Positions 17,183-25,548 of a stretch of 64,000 nt of DNA are shown one piece after another. The stretch lies in assembly GCA_965246785.1 (NCBI GenBank), contig CBDFFM010000027.1, positions 1 to 64,000 of the forward strand, written 5' to 3'. The translations under genes were made by a program, and so were the position numbers. Each line of letters begins with the position of its first letter. The stretch's first letter is position 1. This DNA comes from UBA1952 sp965246785 (GTDB lineage Bacteria; Bacteroidota; Bacteroidia; Chitinophagales; Chitinophagaceae). The notes beneath the pieces are model-generated. The model saw nothing but the letters and a program-made list of their open reading frames with translations, did not search any database and was not told where the DNA came from.

Positions 17183-19387
17183 TTGTCCTTCCCCATCCCA
17201 TACCGCCAAAAGCTCCGCGCACTGCGCGACCGCGAGCTGGTAGAGCCATCGCTCACCTGGGGACTGCGCATGGCTATAGCCACCGTTGTGCCCGTGGCCT
17301 GGGGCATCAGCGTAGGCCTGCCAGAAGCGGGTGAATGGATAGCGCTGACGGCGGATTGTATTTGCTGGGTAGCGCTCAAAGGCACCTTCGCGCAGCGCCT
17401 GCGCATCCTGCTTGGCGGCGCAATGCTGACGCTTGCAGCAACGCTTCTAGGGAGCGCAACCGGCGGCTCAGCGGTTTGGAGTGTGGGCTGCATGTTGGGT
17501 GTCGCTTTTCTTGCGGGGTTATTCAAAAACCTCGGCGAGCGCGGCAGCGGCCTTTCGCTTTGCCTGTATGTAATGTTCCTCATCGCCAACGCGCATCCTG
17601 CAAGCGGAACTGACCTGAAAGAACGGATGTTGCTCACGCTTATCGGTGGCGCGTGGAATACGCTGCTTGGCCTCACCACCGCCTTAGCCGTGCGCGAGCA
17701 GCAACCTTACCGCCGTACTATATCAGGCATCTGGCGGGCATCGGCGGGGCTGATGGCGAAGATTGCTGCCGGTTGGGATGGCCGGGCCGCGCGTGCCAAT
17801 CAGCGGGAGCTTTATGTGGCGGAAAAAGAAGTGCGGGCGGCGATAGACGTCTCCTTTGCATTTCACGAGCGGGCTGCGCACCAACTGCGCGGCAAGGAAG
17901 GCAAAGGCGCGGAATACCAGCTTGCGCAGGTGCGCAAATCGGCAGCGCTCGTTGCTACACACATGACTGCCATTGCAGAAGAGCTGGAAGGCATTCGTCT
18001 GCAAAGTGTGGAGGAAGCCCTGCGCATCCGGCTGGCTAAGCTTTTTCGCGCGCTGCGCATTTCTTCTGAACGAATGAGCGTGCTGGTGCTCACCCGCCGT
18101 CCCGAAGAAACCCTGCTCATGCGCGATGCGGTGGATAGCATTCGCATTGCGCTCACGGCGCTGGAAGAGCACCGCACGCCTACCTCACTCGGCATCACAC
18201 AGGCAGTGCGGCGGGTGATACAGCTTGCCACCCGTTGTGGGCGCCTGATGGAGCGCTCTATGCAGCGGCTGGAAGGCGTTGCCGAGTCACCCATGTTCCG
18301 CGCCTACCCGGTGATGAAGACGATTTACGTGCTGCACCCAAAGCATTGGTGGCGCTCGCTACGGCTGCTGTTCTCCATTGACTCGCACACGGCGCGATAT
18401 GCGATGCGGACGGCGCTGGCCGCCGCGCTGGCAGTCGGCATCTCCCGCTGGTTTCACATTAACCACGGCTACTGGCTGCCGTTCACTGTCATCATTGTCA
18501 TGCAGCCCTATTTCGTCGCCACCATTCGTAAGGCTATTGACCGGCTCATTGGAACCGTGGCTGGCGGCATTGCCGGCGGATTGCTGCTGCTCCTGCCGGC
18601 GCACCTTCATCTAAAGGAAGCGATGCTGTTTTGCTCCGCCATCCTGATGATTCATTTTTTCAAAGCGCAATACCGCGTCAGCGCGTTTTTCATCACGCTA
18701 AATCTTGTTGTGCTCTTCTCCGTGTCGCAGGAGCTGGACAAACAAATCATTCTGCTGCGCGCCGGCCTTACGCTTTTGGGTGCTGTTATTGGCGTGACCG
18801 CCGGTTTTCTCCTGCTGCCTGCATGGGATAGAAAATGGCTGCCGCGATTGCTGGCTGGTGCGCTTGCGCGAAACTGGGCCTACTTCGCCGCGACTTTTTC
18901 TGAACGCACTGCGCTGACCTGGACGCGTTTCAAGCGCGTGGCGGAAGTAGCTAACAGCAATGCCTTTGATTCCTTTAACCGCGCGGTGCAGGAACCCGGC
19001 GGGCTGCGGCGCGATTACGCAGCTTACTATCAGCTAATCATGCACAGCGTGCGCATCACGCGGGAGCTGAATAATTTTCATCTGGAAATAGACAGTAGCC
19101 GATACGAAGAGACCGCCGCGCCTGCCGATGCCGCCGACCGGGAGCTTGTTGAAGCCTGCGCAAAGCTTTTTGAAGAAGCGCTGCAACTGGCGAAGCCTTT
19201 CTCAAGAAAGCCGTTGCGGGGCGATGAAACTTTTAAAATTGCAGACGCACTGCCGCGGCTGAATGCTGCGCAGAAGCTGTACCTGAGCCGGCTGCATAAT
19301 GAGCTGAGGTTGCTACTGCAGAATCTTCGGACGCTTCTTCCAGCACCCCCGTCACCACAGCCTTCCCTCGTACATTCCAACGCATGA
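17183..19387 (+). CDS. FUSC (YccS/YhfK-like) inner-membrane protein
   Basis: 734 residues. It has two clusters of membrane helices (about residues 28-165 and 405-540) separated by a soluble helical region, as in the aromatic acid exporter/FUSC superfamily. The second cluster starts with YAMRTALAAALAVGIS and contains HGYWLPFTVIIVMQP, a family signature, then RLIGTVAGGIAGG. The start is TTG at 17183; a TAA lies three codons upstream and no ATG is available, so TTG is forced. The 3' end overlaps the AcpH gene by 4 nt (ATGA). The transported substrate is unknown. Confidence 0.88.
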   Translation: MSFPIPYRQKLRALRDRELVEPSLTWGLRMAIATVVPVAWGISVGLPEAGEWIALTADCICWVALKGTFAQRLRILLGGAMLTLAATLLGSATGGSAVWSVGCMLGVAFLAGLFKNLGERGSGLSLCLYVMFLIANAHPASGTDLKERMLLTLIGGAWNTLLGLTTALAVREQQPYRRTISGIWRASAGLMAKIAAGWDGRAARANQRELYVAEKEVRAAIDVSFAFHERAAHQLRGKEGKGAEYQLAQVRKSAALVATHMTAIAEELEGIRLQSVEEALRIRLAKLFRALRISSERMSVLVLTRRPEETLLMRDAVDSIRIALTALEEHRTPTSLGITQAVRRVIQLATRCGRLMERSMQRLEGVAESPMFRAYPVMKTIYVLHPKHWWRSLRLLFSIDSHTARYAMRTALAAALAVGISRWFHINHGYWLPFTVIIVMQPYFVATIRKAIDRLIGTVAGGIAGGLLLLLPAHLHLKEAMLFCSAILMIHFFKAQYRVSAFFITLNLVVLFSVSQELDKQIILLRAGLTLLGAVIGVTAGFLLLPAWDRKWLPRLLAGALARNWAYFAATFSERTALTWTRFKRVAEVANSNAFDSFNRAVQEPGGLRRDYAAYYQLIMHSVRITRELNNFHLEIDSSRYEETAAPADAADRELVEACAKLFEEALQLAKPFSRKPLRGDETFKIADALPRLNAAQKLYLSRLHNELRLLLQNLRTLLPAPPSPQPSLVHSNA

Positions 19388-19980
19388 ATTACCTCGCCCA
19401 CGCCTACCTCTCCTTCGGCGAGCCGCTTATTCTGACGGGCAATATGATTGCCGACCATGTAAAGGGCCAGAAAGCCTTAGCGGATTTTCCGGAAGGCATT
19501 GCGGCTGGCATCCGCCTGCACAGGAAGATTGACGCTTTCGCGGATGAGCATCCGTCTGTTGGTCGTGCGAAAATCTGGTTTCGTGAGCCATATCATCTTT
19601 ACGCCGGGCCTATTCTGGACATACTGTGGGATCATTTCCTTGCCAATGACCCGGCTTGCTTCAACTCGGAGGAAGCCTTGGCGCATTTCGCGCAAACAAC
19701 CTATGCGCAGCTTGCTGATACTACTGCCTGGCATCCGCCACGCTTCGCGCAATATTTCCCGCATATGCGCGAGCATAACTGGCTTTATAATTCGCGCACA
19801 CTGCAAGGCATCCGCAAGTCGCTGGGCGGGTTGGAACGGCGCGCGCAGCACATGCCGCCTATTGATGAGGCGTACAACATTTTCGTGGGCCGATACTACC
19901 AACTTGCGCAGTGTTATTACGAGCTGATGGATGCGGTCAAGCTGTTTGTAAAAGCGGAGTTGAAGGGGCAAGCCCTGTAG
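19384..19980 (+). CDS. Acyl-carrier-protein phosphodiesterase family (AcpH/DUF479)
   Basis: 198 residues. The start MNYLAHAYLSFGEP and the conserved GNMIADHVKG, GIRLHRKIDAFAD and WDHFLA match AcpH, an HD-like hydrolase that removes 4'-phosphopantetheine from acyl carrier protein. His6, the Asp of MIAD, and His/Asp of LHRKID are the likely metal ligands. Translation is probably coupled to the FUSC gene through the ATGA overlap. The biochemical role in this phylum is inferred from the family. Confidence 0.88.
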   Translation: MNYLAHAYLSFGEPLILTGNMIADHVKGQKALADFPEGIAAGIRLHRKIDAFADEHPSVGRAKIWFREPYHLYAGPILDILWDHFLANDPACFNSEEALAHFAQTTYAQLADTTAWHPPRFAQYFPHMREHNWLYNSRTLQGIRKSLGGLERRAQHMPPIDEAYNIFVGRYYQLAQCYYELMDAVKLFVKAELKGQAL

Positions 19981-19988
19981 CCTTGGCC

Positions 19989-19996
19989 TAACTTTG
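19989..19996 (+). promoter_or_regulatory. Bacteroidota -7 element (TAACTTTG)
   Basis: Exact TAnnTTTG match 22 nt upstream of the GTG start at 20019. No good -33 element is visible. It supports separate transcription of the serine hydrolase gene. Confidence 0.45.
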
Positions 19997-20018
19997 CCGC
20001 CTTCCAAAATCAACCGTC

Positions 20019-21239
20019 GTGCTGCGCCGCGTACTCCATATACTCCTTTCATTCCCGGTGCTTTGCACCTGCCTCGTAGCCTGCCATTCCGATAGAGGGC
20101 AGGTGCAGGCCTCCCCGCCTCCACCCCGTTTTCACGAACAGCCTAAGAAGCTCGGTGCAGTTGCTATTCCGTATGCTGATACGACCACTGCCGAGTGGCA
20201 ATTAATACGCAAACGGCTGGATTCTTTTTACAATGTTCAGGTGCGCGGCGGCTTCAACGGCAGCGTGCTGGTGGGCTATAAAGGACAGATTCTTTATGAG
20301 CGCTACTTCGGCGTTGCTAATCGTGAGAAAGGCTTGCCCTGGGCGCCGAATACCGCTTCACAGTTAGCTTCTACTTCTAAAACACTGACCGGCGGCGCGG
20401 TACTTTATCTCCATGAGAAAAAGTATCTGGATATAGACAAGCCGGTGTTGGATTACATCAAAGGCTGGCCGTATGAGGGCATCACGCTGCGCATGATGCT
20501 CTGTCATAGGAGCGGCCTGCCCGATTATACGCATTGGGTGGACAATTACCGCAAAGACCACAACACACCCATTAGTAATGCGCAATTGATGGAGCTGATT
20601 GCGGATTACAAACCAAAGGTTGAGTTCAAGCCTAACACACGCTTTCATTATAGCAACACGAACTACGCCGTACTCGCCCGCATCATTGAGGTGGTGACGG
20701 AGAAGCCCTATCCGCAGTTCATGCAGGAGCATATTTTCGGCCCGCTGGGGATGACCAACACCTTTGTTTCCGACCCGGTAAAAGGCTTGCCCGAAACAGC
20801 GACCATCAGCTATAAATACAACTGGCAGCGCGAGCCGGTGATGTTTGCCGACGGTATTTACGGCGATAAGGGCACCTACAGCACGGTAGAAGATATGTAT
20901 CGCTGGGATCAGTCGCTTTATAAGAACACGCTTTTGAGCAATGCCACGCTGGAGATGGCGTATGGCCCCTGCTCATTTGAGAAGGCCGGTGTCAAAAACT
21001 ATGGTCTCGGATGGCGGATGCTTTGCTATCCGGATGGGTACAAGATAATCTACCACAACGGCTGGTGGCATGGCAACAACACCTGCTTCTACCGTTTTAT
21101 CATGGATAATTTTACGGTGATTGTGCTGGGCAATAAATACAACAGCGGCATTTACCGGCAGCCGCAGGCGGTATATAATATCGTGAACGGCTCGTCGCCG
21201 GATAGCAGCCGGAATGCCGGTGGTGAAGGGGCTGAGTAG
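20019..21239 (+). CDS. Serine hydrolase of the beta-lactamase/PBP4* family, lipoprotein
   Basis: 406 residues, GTG start (no ATG is available before the signal). The lipobox is LVAC22. The class C-like fold has STSK (Ser118, Lys121), YSNTNY (second motif) and YHNGWWHG (third motif, HxG). This makes it an esterase, DD-peptidase or peptidase; activity against antibiotics is not implied. A TAACTTTG element precedes it. It is convergent with anmK. Confidence 0.88.
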   Translation: MLRRVLHILLSFPVLCTCLVACHSDRGQVQASPPPPRFHEQPKKLGAVAIPYADTTTAEWQLIRKRLDSFYNVQVRGGFNGSVLVGYKGQILYERYFGVANREKGLPWAPNTASQLASTSKTLTGGAVLYLHEKKYLDIDKPVLDYIKGWPYEGITLRMMLCHRSGLPDYTHWVDNYRKDHNTPISNAQLMELIADYKPKVEFKPNTRFHYSNTNYAVLARIIEVVTEKPYPQFMQEHIFGPLGMTNTFVSDPVKGLPETATISYKYNWQREPVMFADGIYGDKGTYSTVEDMYRWDQSLYKNTLLSNATLEMAYGPCSFEKAGVKNYGLGWRMLCYPDGYKIIYHNGWWHGNNTCFYRFIMDNFTVIVLGNKYNSGIYRQPQAVYNIVNGSSPDSSRNAGGEGAE

Positions 21240-21259
21240 TCTGCCCTTAGCGAAATTTG

Positions 21260-22369
21260 TCAGCCCTCCCGCTGGTCGTTCAGCCCAATTTTTTTCCCGG
21301 CCCATATTGCACCGCCAATGCTGTCGCGCTTTGCGCCGGTTACAGAGGACAGCACATTGACTTCGCCCCGCCAGCGTAATGCCCCGATGAGCGCCATGAT
21401 GAGGGCTTCTTTGTATTGCACCAGCCTCCTTTCCGGGACGACAACTTCAATGTTGTAGGGTGTCAATGCTGCCTGGAGTTTTTCTATCAGAAATGTATTG
21501 AACGCGCCTCCGCCTGTTGCAAGGATTTTGGCAGGAATGTCTTTGTCGGCAAAGGGTTGAAGCGCCGCGGCAATGCGCGATACGATATGCGCGACGCATG
21601 TAGCAAGCGCATCGTAAAGCGAAAGTCCAGCCTTGTCTATTTCCGGCAGAATGCGGCTTGTTGAAAAATCGTTGGCGAGCGATTTTGGTGGTTGGAGGGC
21701 GTAGTATTCCTGAATGGAAATGTTAGCGGCAAGCGCTTCATCCACATTACCACTTTTGGCGAGCTTGCCGCCAGCGTCGTATTCCATACCGGCTTTTTCA
21801 GCGTAATAATTCAGGAGCTGATTGCAGGGGCAAATGTCAAAGGCGATGCCTTGGCTTTGAATAGAAACATTAGCAATGCCGCCAAGATTGAGCAGGTGTT
21901 CGTATTCGGGAAACAGCAGCCTGTCGCCAATTGGGACGATGGGAGCGCCTTGTCCATTAAGGGCTACGTCCATGCTACGCAGGTCGGAGATTACCGGGAT
22001 GCCGGTTTCAGCAGCAACTGCTGCGCCGTCGCCTATCTGGCAGGTTGTGGCGTTGTACGGCTCATGAAAAACGGTGTGGCCATGCGAGGCAATGAAATCC
22101 ACTTCCTCAGCCGGAGCATTCTTTAGGAGAAAGTCTTTTACAAGCTTGCCTGTGAGGTGGCCGTATGCGGTATGCAGCTTTAGAAAGTCTGGTACGGACA
22201 GCTTATGCGCATCTTTCAATTGCGCGACCCATTCCTTAGAATATTCAATGCAATCCGTCGCTACCCATTCATATGACCAGCTTCCGCCCCTTTCTGAAAG
22301 CCGTACAAAACAAATGTCCAGCCCATCTAAGGATGAGCCGGACATTAAACCTATTGCTTTGTAAGTCAT
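21260..22369 (-). CDS. anmK: Anhydro-N-acetylmuramic acid kinase
   Basis: 369 residues. It phosphorylates and opens 1,6-anhydro-MurNAc in cell-wall recycling (cytoplasm). Motifs: IGLMSGSSLDGLD (nucleotide loop), ASHGHTVFHEP, LNLGGIANVS, ATGGGAFN. ATG 22369 gives the normal N-terminus MTYKAIGLMSG. Because of the frameshift in sucD, the anmK frame is open upstream into sucD, which makes the two look fused; they are separate genes 59 nt apart on the same strand. Confidence 0.93.
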   Translation of the reverse strand: MTYKAIGLMSGSSLDGLDICFVRLSERGGSWSYEWVATDCIEYSKEWVAQLKDAHKLSVPDFLKLHTAYGHLTGKLVKDFLLKNAPAEEVDFIASHGHTVFHEPYNATTCQIGDGAAVAAETGIPVISDLRSMDVALNGQGAPIVPIGDRLLFPEYEHLLNLGGIANVSIQSQGIAFDICPCNQLLNYYAEKAGMEYDAGGKLAKSGNVDEALAANISIQEYYALQPPKSLANDFSTSRILPEIDKAGLSLYDALATCVAHIVSRIAAALQPFADKDIPAKILATGGGAFNTFLIEKLQAALTPYNIEVVVPERRLVQYKEALIMALIGALRWRGEVNVLSSVTGAKRDSIGGAIWAGKKIGLNDQREG

Positions 22370-22428
22370 TTTGAACGCTTTCCCGTAGCGAAACCGTTCA
22401 GCCCGGCTGCGCCGTTCCGACCGGATTG

Positions 22429-23317
22429 CTATGCGGTTGCCATCTTCTTGTTCAGCACCTCGGCCATCATCTTGCCAATATCCGCCGGGCTGTCCACCAC
22501 GTTGATGCCGCATTCGCGCATAATCTTCATCTTGGCCCGCAGCCGTATCATCCTCGCCGCCTACGATGGCGCCAGCGTGGCCCATCCGGCGGCCCGGAGG
22601 CGCAGTCTGACCGGCGATGAAGCCCACAACAGGCTTGCGCATATTTTCTTTCAGCCACTTGGCGGCTTCGGCTTCCATGTTGCCCCCGATTTCGCCAATC
22701 ATGATTATGCCGTCTGTTTCGTCGTCGTTCATCAGCAGCTCAACCGCTTCGCGCGTTGTGGTGCCGATAATCGGGTCGCCGCCGATGCCGATGGCTGTGG
22801 AGATGCCGAGGCCGGCTTTTACGGCCTGGTCGGCAGCCTCATAAGTAAGCGTGCCGGATTTTGACACGATGCCGATGCGGCCCGGCTTGAACACGAAGCC
22901 CGGCATGATGCCCACCTTCGCCTCGCCTGCGGTGATAACGCCGGGGCAGTTCGGGCCGATAAGCCGGCAGTCTTTTCCGCTTAAAAATTCCTTCGCGCTC
23001 ACCATGTCCTGCACCGGAATGCCTTCAGTGATGCAGATAATGACTTTAATACCCGCATCGGCGGCTTCCATAATCGCATCGGCGGCAAACGCAGGTGGTA
23101 CAAAGATGATGGACACGTCCGCGCCGGTTTGGTCAACCGCTTCCTTTACGGTATTGAAAACAGGGCGCTCCAGGTGGCTCGTGCCGCCCTTGGCAGGTGT
23201 CACGCCGCCTACTACGTTTGTACCGTATTCTATCATCTGAGAGGCATGAAAAGTGCCTTCAGTGCCGGTGAAACCTTGAACGATTACTTTGGAAGACTTG
23301 TTGACGAGAACGGACAT
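22429..23317 (-). CDS. sucD: Succinate-CoA ligase alpha subunit, frameshifted near the C-terminus
   Basis: TCA-cycle enzyme subunit, binding CoA and carrying the phosphohistidine. Seen: KVIVQGFTGTEGTFH (CoA loop), GPNCPGVI, KSGTLTYEA and GRRMGHAGAIVGG (active His247). After residue 260 the frame slips: GCTGCGGGCCAAG should be GCTGCGGCCAAG, one extra G. In the corrected frame the protein continues KMKIMRECGINVV ... NKKMATA and stops at 22429, giving 295 residues, the normal length. Uncorrected, the frame runs on through anmK. The partner beta subunit (sucC) is not in the window. Confidence 0.93.
22536..22538 (-). other. Frameshift site in sucD (one extra base in a GGG run)
   Basis: A CCC run on the + strand. 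Removing one base restores the family C-terminus and the TAG at 22429. Same kind of event as in pyc. Confidence 0.8.
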
Positions 23318-23448
23318 CTAATTAAATGGAGAATTGAGAATGGAGAGTTGAGAATGAACGGGCGCAAAAATAGCCGAAAAGGGGCGACGGGCAAGTTCTA
23401 ACACAATACTTGGCGGCGCTGGCGTTATTTTTAATCCGTTTCCCGATT

Positions 23449-23811
23449 ATGAGCAAGAAAACATTAGTCCTCGGCGCGTCTGAAAATCCGGCGCGTTATG
23501 GCAATAAGGCCATCCTCGCCCTGCGCCGCAAAGGCCACGAGGTGGTAGCTATTGGCAACCGGAAGGGGCAGGTGCTGGACGTGGATATAGAAACAGAACA
23601 GCAGCCGCTGGAAGGTGTAGATACGGTTACGCTTTACCTGAACCCAACGAATCAGCAACCGTACATTGACTACATCCTTTCGCTGAAGCCTAAACGCATC
23701 ATCTTTAATCCGGGTACGGAGAATATGCAGTTGGAAGCGTTGGCGGAAGAAGCAGGCATTGAGCCGATGCAGGCTTGTACGTTGGTGTTGTTGAGTATTG
23801 GGCGGTATTAA
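23449..23811 (+). CDS. CoA-binding domain protein (YccU-like)
   Basis: 120 residues covering a single Rossmann CoA-binding domain: KKTLVLGASENPARYGNKAI, VVAIGNRKG, VDTVTLYLNP and KRIIFNPGTEN. ATG 23449 is chosen because the conserved domain starts there. Small single-domain proteins of this kind are common next to metabolic genes; no catalytic residues are present. Confidence 0.87.
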   Translation: MSKKTLVLGASENPARYGNKAILALRRKGHEVVAIGNRKGQVLDVDIETEQQPLEGVDTVTLYLNPTNQQPYIDYILSLKPKRIIFNPGTENMQLEALAEEAGIEPMQACTLVLLSIGRY

Positions 23812-23848
23812 ATCAGTTTATATTCGGAGTAAACGTTGCTCGCCCAAA

Positions 23849-23914
23849 CTTTGTCATTCCCGCAGGGAATCTCACAGAAGCTGCGAGTAAAGATTCCCTT
23901 CGGGAATGACAAAG
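23849..23914. repeat. Dispersed 24-bp-arm hairpin, copy C
   Basis: Arms 23849-23872 and 23891-23914 match at 23 of 24 positions, with an 18-nt loop. It lies between the convergent stops of the CoA-binding gene and guaB, so it could serve as a terminator in both directions. Same flanks as copy B. Confidence 0.85.
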
Positions 23915-23955
23915 TCGCTGAAACCTATGTTACGCAAGCTTCGGCAACCAAAATG

Positions 23956-25425
23956 CTATCGGCTGTAATTCGGCGCCTCCTTCGTAATCACAATATCATG
24001 CGGGTGGCTTTCCGCCATGCTAGCCGCCGTTATTCGGATGAACTGCGCGTCTGATTGTAAGGTCGCAATATCCTTTGCGCCGCAATAGCCCATGCCCGCC
24101 CGCAGGCCGCCTACGAACTGCTGCACGATTTCATTCAACGTGCCCTTGTACGGCACGCGGCCTACAATGCCTTCCGGCACCAGCTTCTTGATGTCCGTTT
24201 CTACGTCCTGGAAATAGCGGTCGGAGGAGCCTTCCTTCATCGCTTCCACGCTACCCATGCCGCGGTAGCTTTTGAACTTCCGGCCTTCGTAGATAATCAT
24301 CTCGCCCGGGCTTTCTTCCGTGCCTGCGAAAATGGAGCCGGCCATCACGCAGGATGCGCCTGCTGCAATAGCCTTCACCATATCGCCGGTGTAGCGGATG
24401 CCACCGTCGGCAATGACCGGGATGCCTTTCTTCTTCAGCGCTTCTGATGCCTCCATGATAGCTGTTAGCTGCGGTGCGCCTGCGCCGGTCACAACCCGCG
24501 TCGTGCAGATGGAACCGGGGCCTACACCAACCTTCACTGCATCAGCTCCGGCTTCTGCAAGGGCTTTCGCGCCAGAAGCGGTTGCCACATTTCCGGCAAT
24601 AAGGCTTACATGCTTAAATGCCTTCTTCACCTTCGCTACCATCTCCATAACACCGCGCGAATGGCCGTGGGCGCTGTCCAGCGTGATTACATCTACGCCT
24701 GCGGCGCGCAATGCCTCTACACGCGCTAAAGTATCACCGGTAATACCGACGGCTGCACCTACCAGCAGGCGGCCATGCTTGTCTTTGCAGGAATTTGGAT
24801 GGCTTTTGAGGTGCTGGATGTCGCGGAAGGTGATGAGGCCTTTCAGGTGGCCTTTCTTATCAGTGATGAGCAGTTTTTCAATCTTGTATTGCTCCAGTAT
24901 GCCTTCAGCGCTCGCCATGTCTGTTCCGTCCGGCGCGGTGACGAGGTTTTCTTTTGTCATAATCTCGCTCACCTTCTTGGACATGTCTTTTTCAAAGCGC
25001 ATGTCGCGGTTGGTGAGGATGCCGGCGAGCTTTCCGTTCGCATCCACGATTGGAATGCCGCCAATCCGGTTGTCGCGCATGAGGCGGCGGGCTTCAGCCA
25101 CACTCGCTTCTGGCGAGAGGGTAATGGGGTCGGTAATGATGCCGCTTTCGGAGCGTTTTACCTTGCGCACCTCGTCGGCCTGGCGCTCAATGCTCATGTT
25201 TTTGTGCAGCATCCCTATGCCGCCTTCTCGCGCCAGCGCAATGGCCAGCCGTGCCTCGGTAACGGTATCCATCGCGGCAGATACCATAGGCATCTGGAGG
25301 CGAATGTCTTTAGTAAGCTGGGTGGAGATGCTTACCTCGCGGGGTAGGACTTCGGAGTAAGCGGGCACGAGGAGCACATCGTCAAACGTGAGGCCCTCGC
25401 CATAAAACTTGGAGTTTGCTGCCAT
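23956..25425 (-). CDS. guaB: IMP dehydrogenase
   Basis: First committed step of GMP synthesis (IMP to XMP with NAD). 489 residues: TIM barrel with an inserted CBS pair at about residues 95-210. The catalytic loop is GVGPGSICTTRVVTG (Cys about 305), with the flap residues after YRGMGSVEAM. ATG at 25425 is the standard start. A TATCTTCG element lies only 3 nt upstream. Confidence 0.97.
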   Translation of the reverse strand: MAANSKFYGEGLTFDDVLLVPAYSEVLPREVSISTQLTKDIRLQMPMVSAAMDTVTEARLAIALAREGGIGMLHKNMSIERQADEVRKVKRSESGIITDPITLSPEASVAEARRLMRDNRIGGIPIVDANGKLAGILTNRDMRFEKDMSKKVSEIMTKENLVTAPDGTDMASAEGILEQYKIEKLLITDKKGHLKGLITFRDIQHLKSHPNSCKDKHGRLLVGAAVGITGDTLARVEALRAAGVDVITLDSAHGHSRGVMEMVAKVKKAFKHVSLIAGNVATASGAKALAEAGADAVKVGVGPGSICTTRVVTGAGAPQLTAIMEASEALKKKGIPVIADGGIRYTGDMVKAIAAGASCVMAGSIFAGTEESPGEMIIYEGRKFKSYRGMGSVEAMKEGSSDRYFQDVETDIKKLVPEGIVGRVPYKGTLNEIVQQFVGGLRAGMGYCGAKDIATLQSDAQFIRITAASMAESHPHDIVITKEAPNYSR

Positions 25426-25428
25426 GCG

Positions 25429-25436
25429 CGAAGATA
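25429..25436 (-). promoter_or_regulatory. Possible -7 element (TATCTTCG) before guaB
   Basis: One mismatch to TAnnTTTG, 3 nt from the guaB ATG. The same TATCTTCGCGC string lies before rpsA at 34093. If used, the mRNA would be nearly leaderless. Confidence 0.3.
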
Positions 25437-25548
25437 AGTGCGCGCGTTGAGACGTCGAAGCGTTGGGGCGTTGAAGCGGCTATGAACTTATCAACTTTTC
25501 AACATTACCGGGTTGCACACAAGCTGATTCAACATCTATAATCGTCCG

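Noticed and set aside
21260..23317. Bifunctional SucD-AnmK fusion enzyme
   Set aside because: The join comes from one extra base. Both genes have their own normal start, and in the corrected frame sucD has a normal stop.
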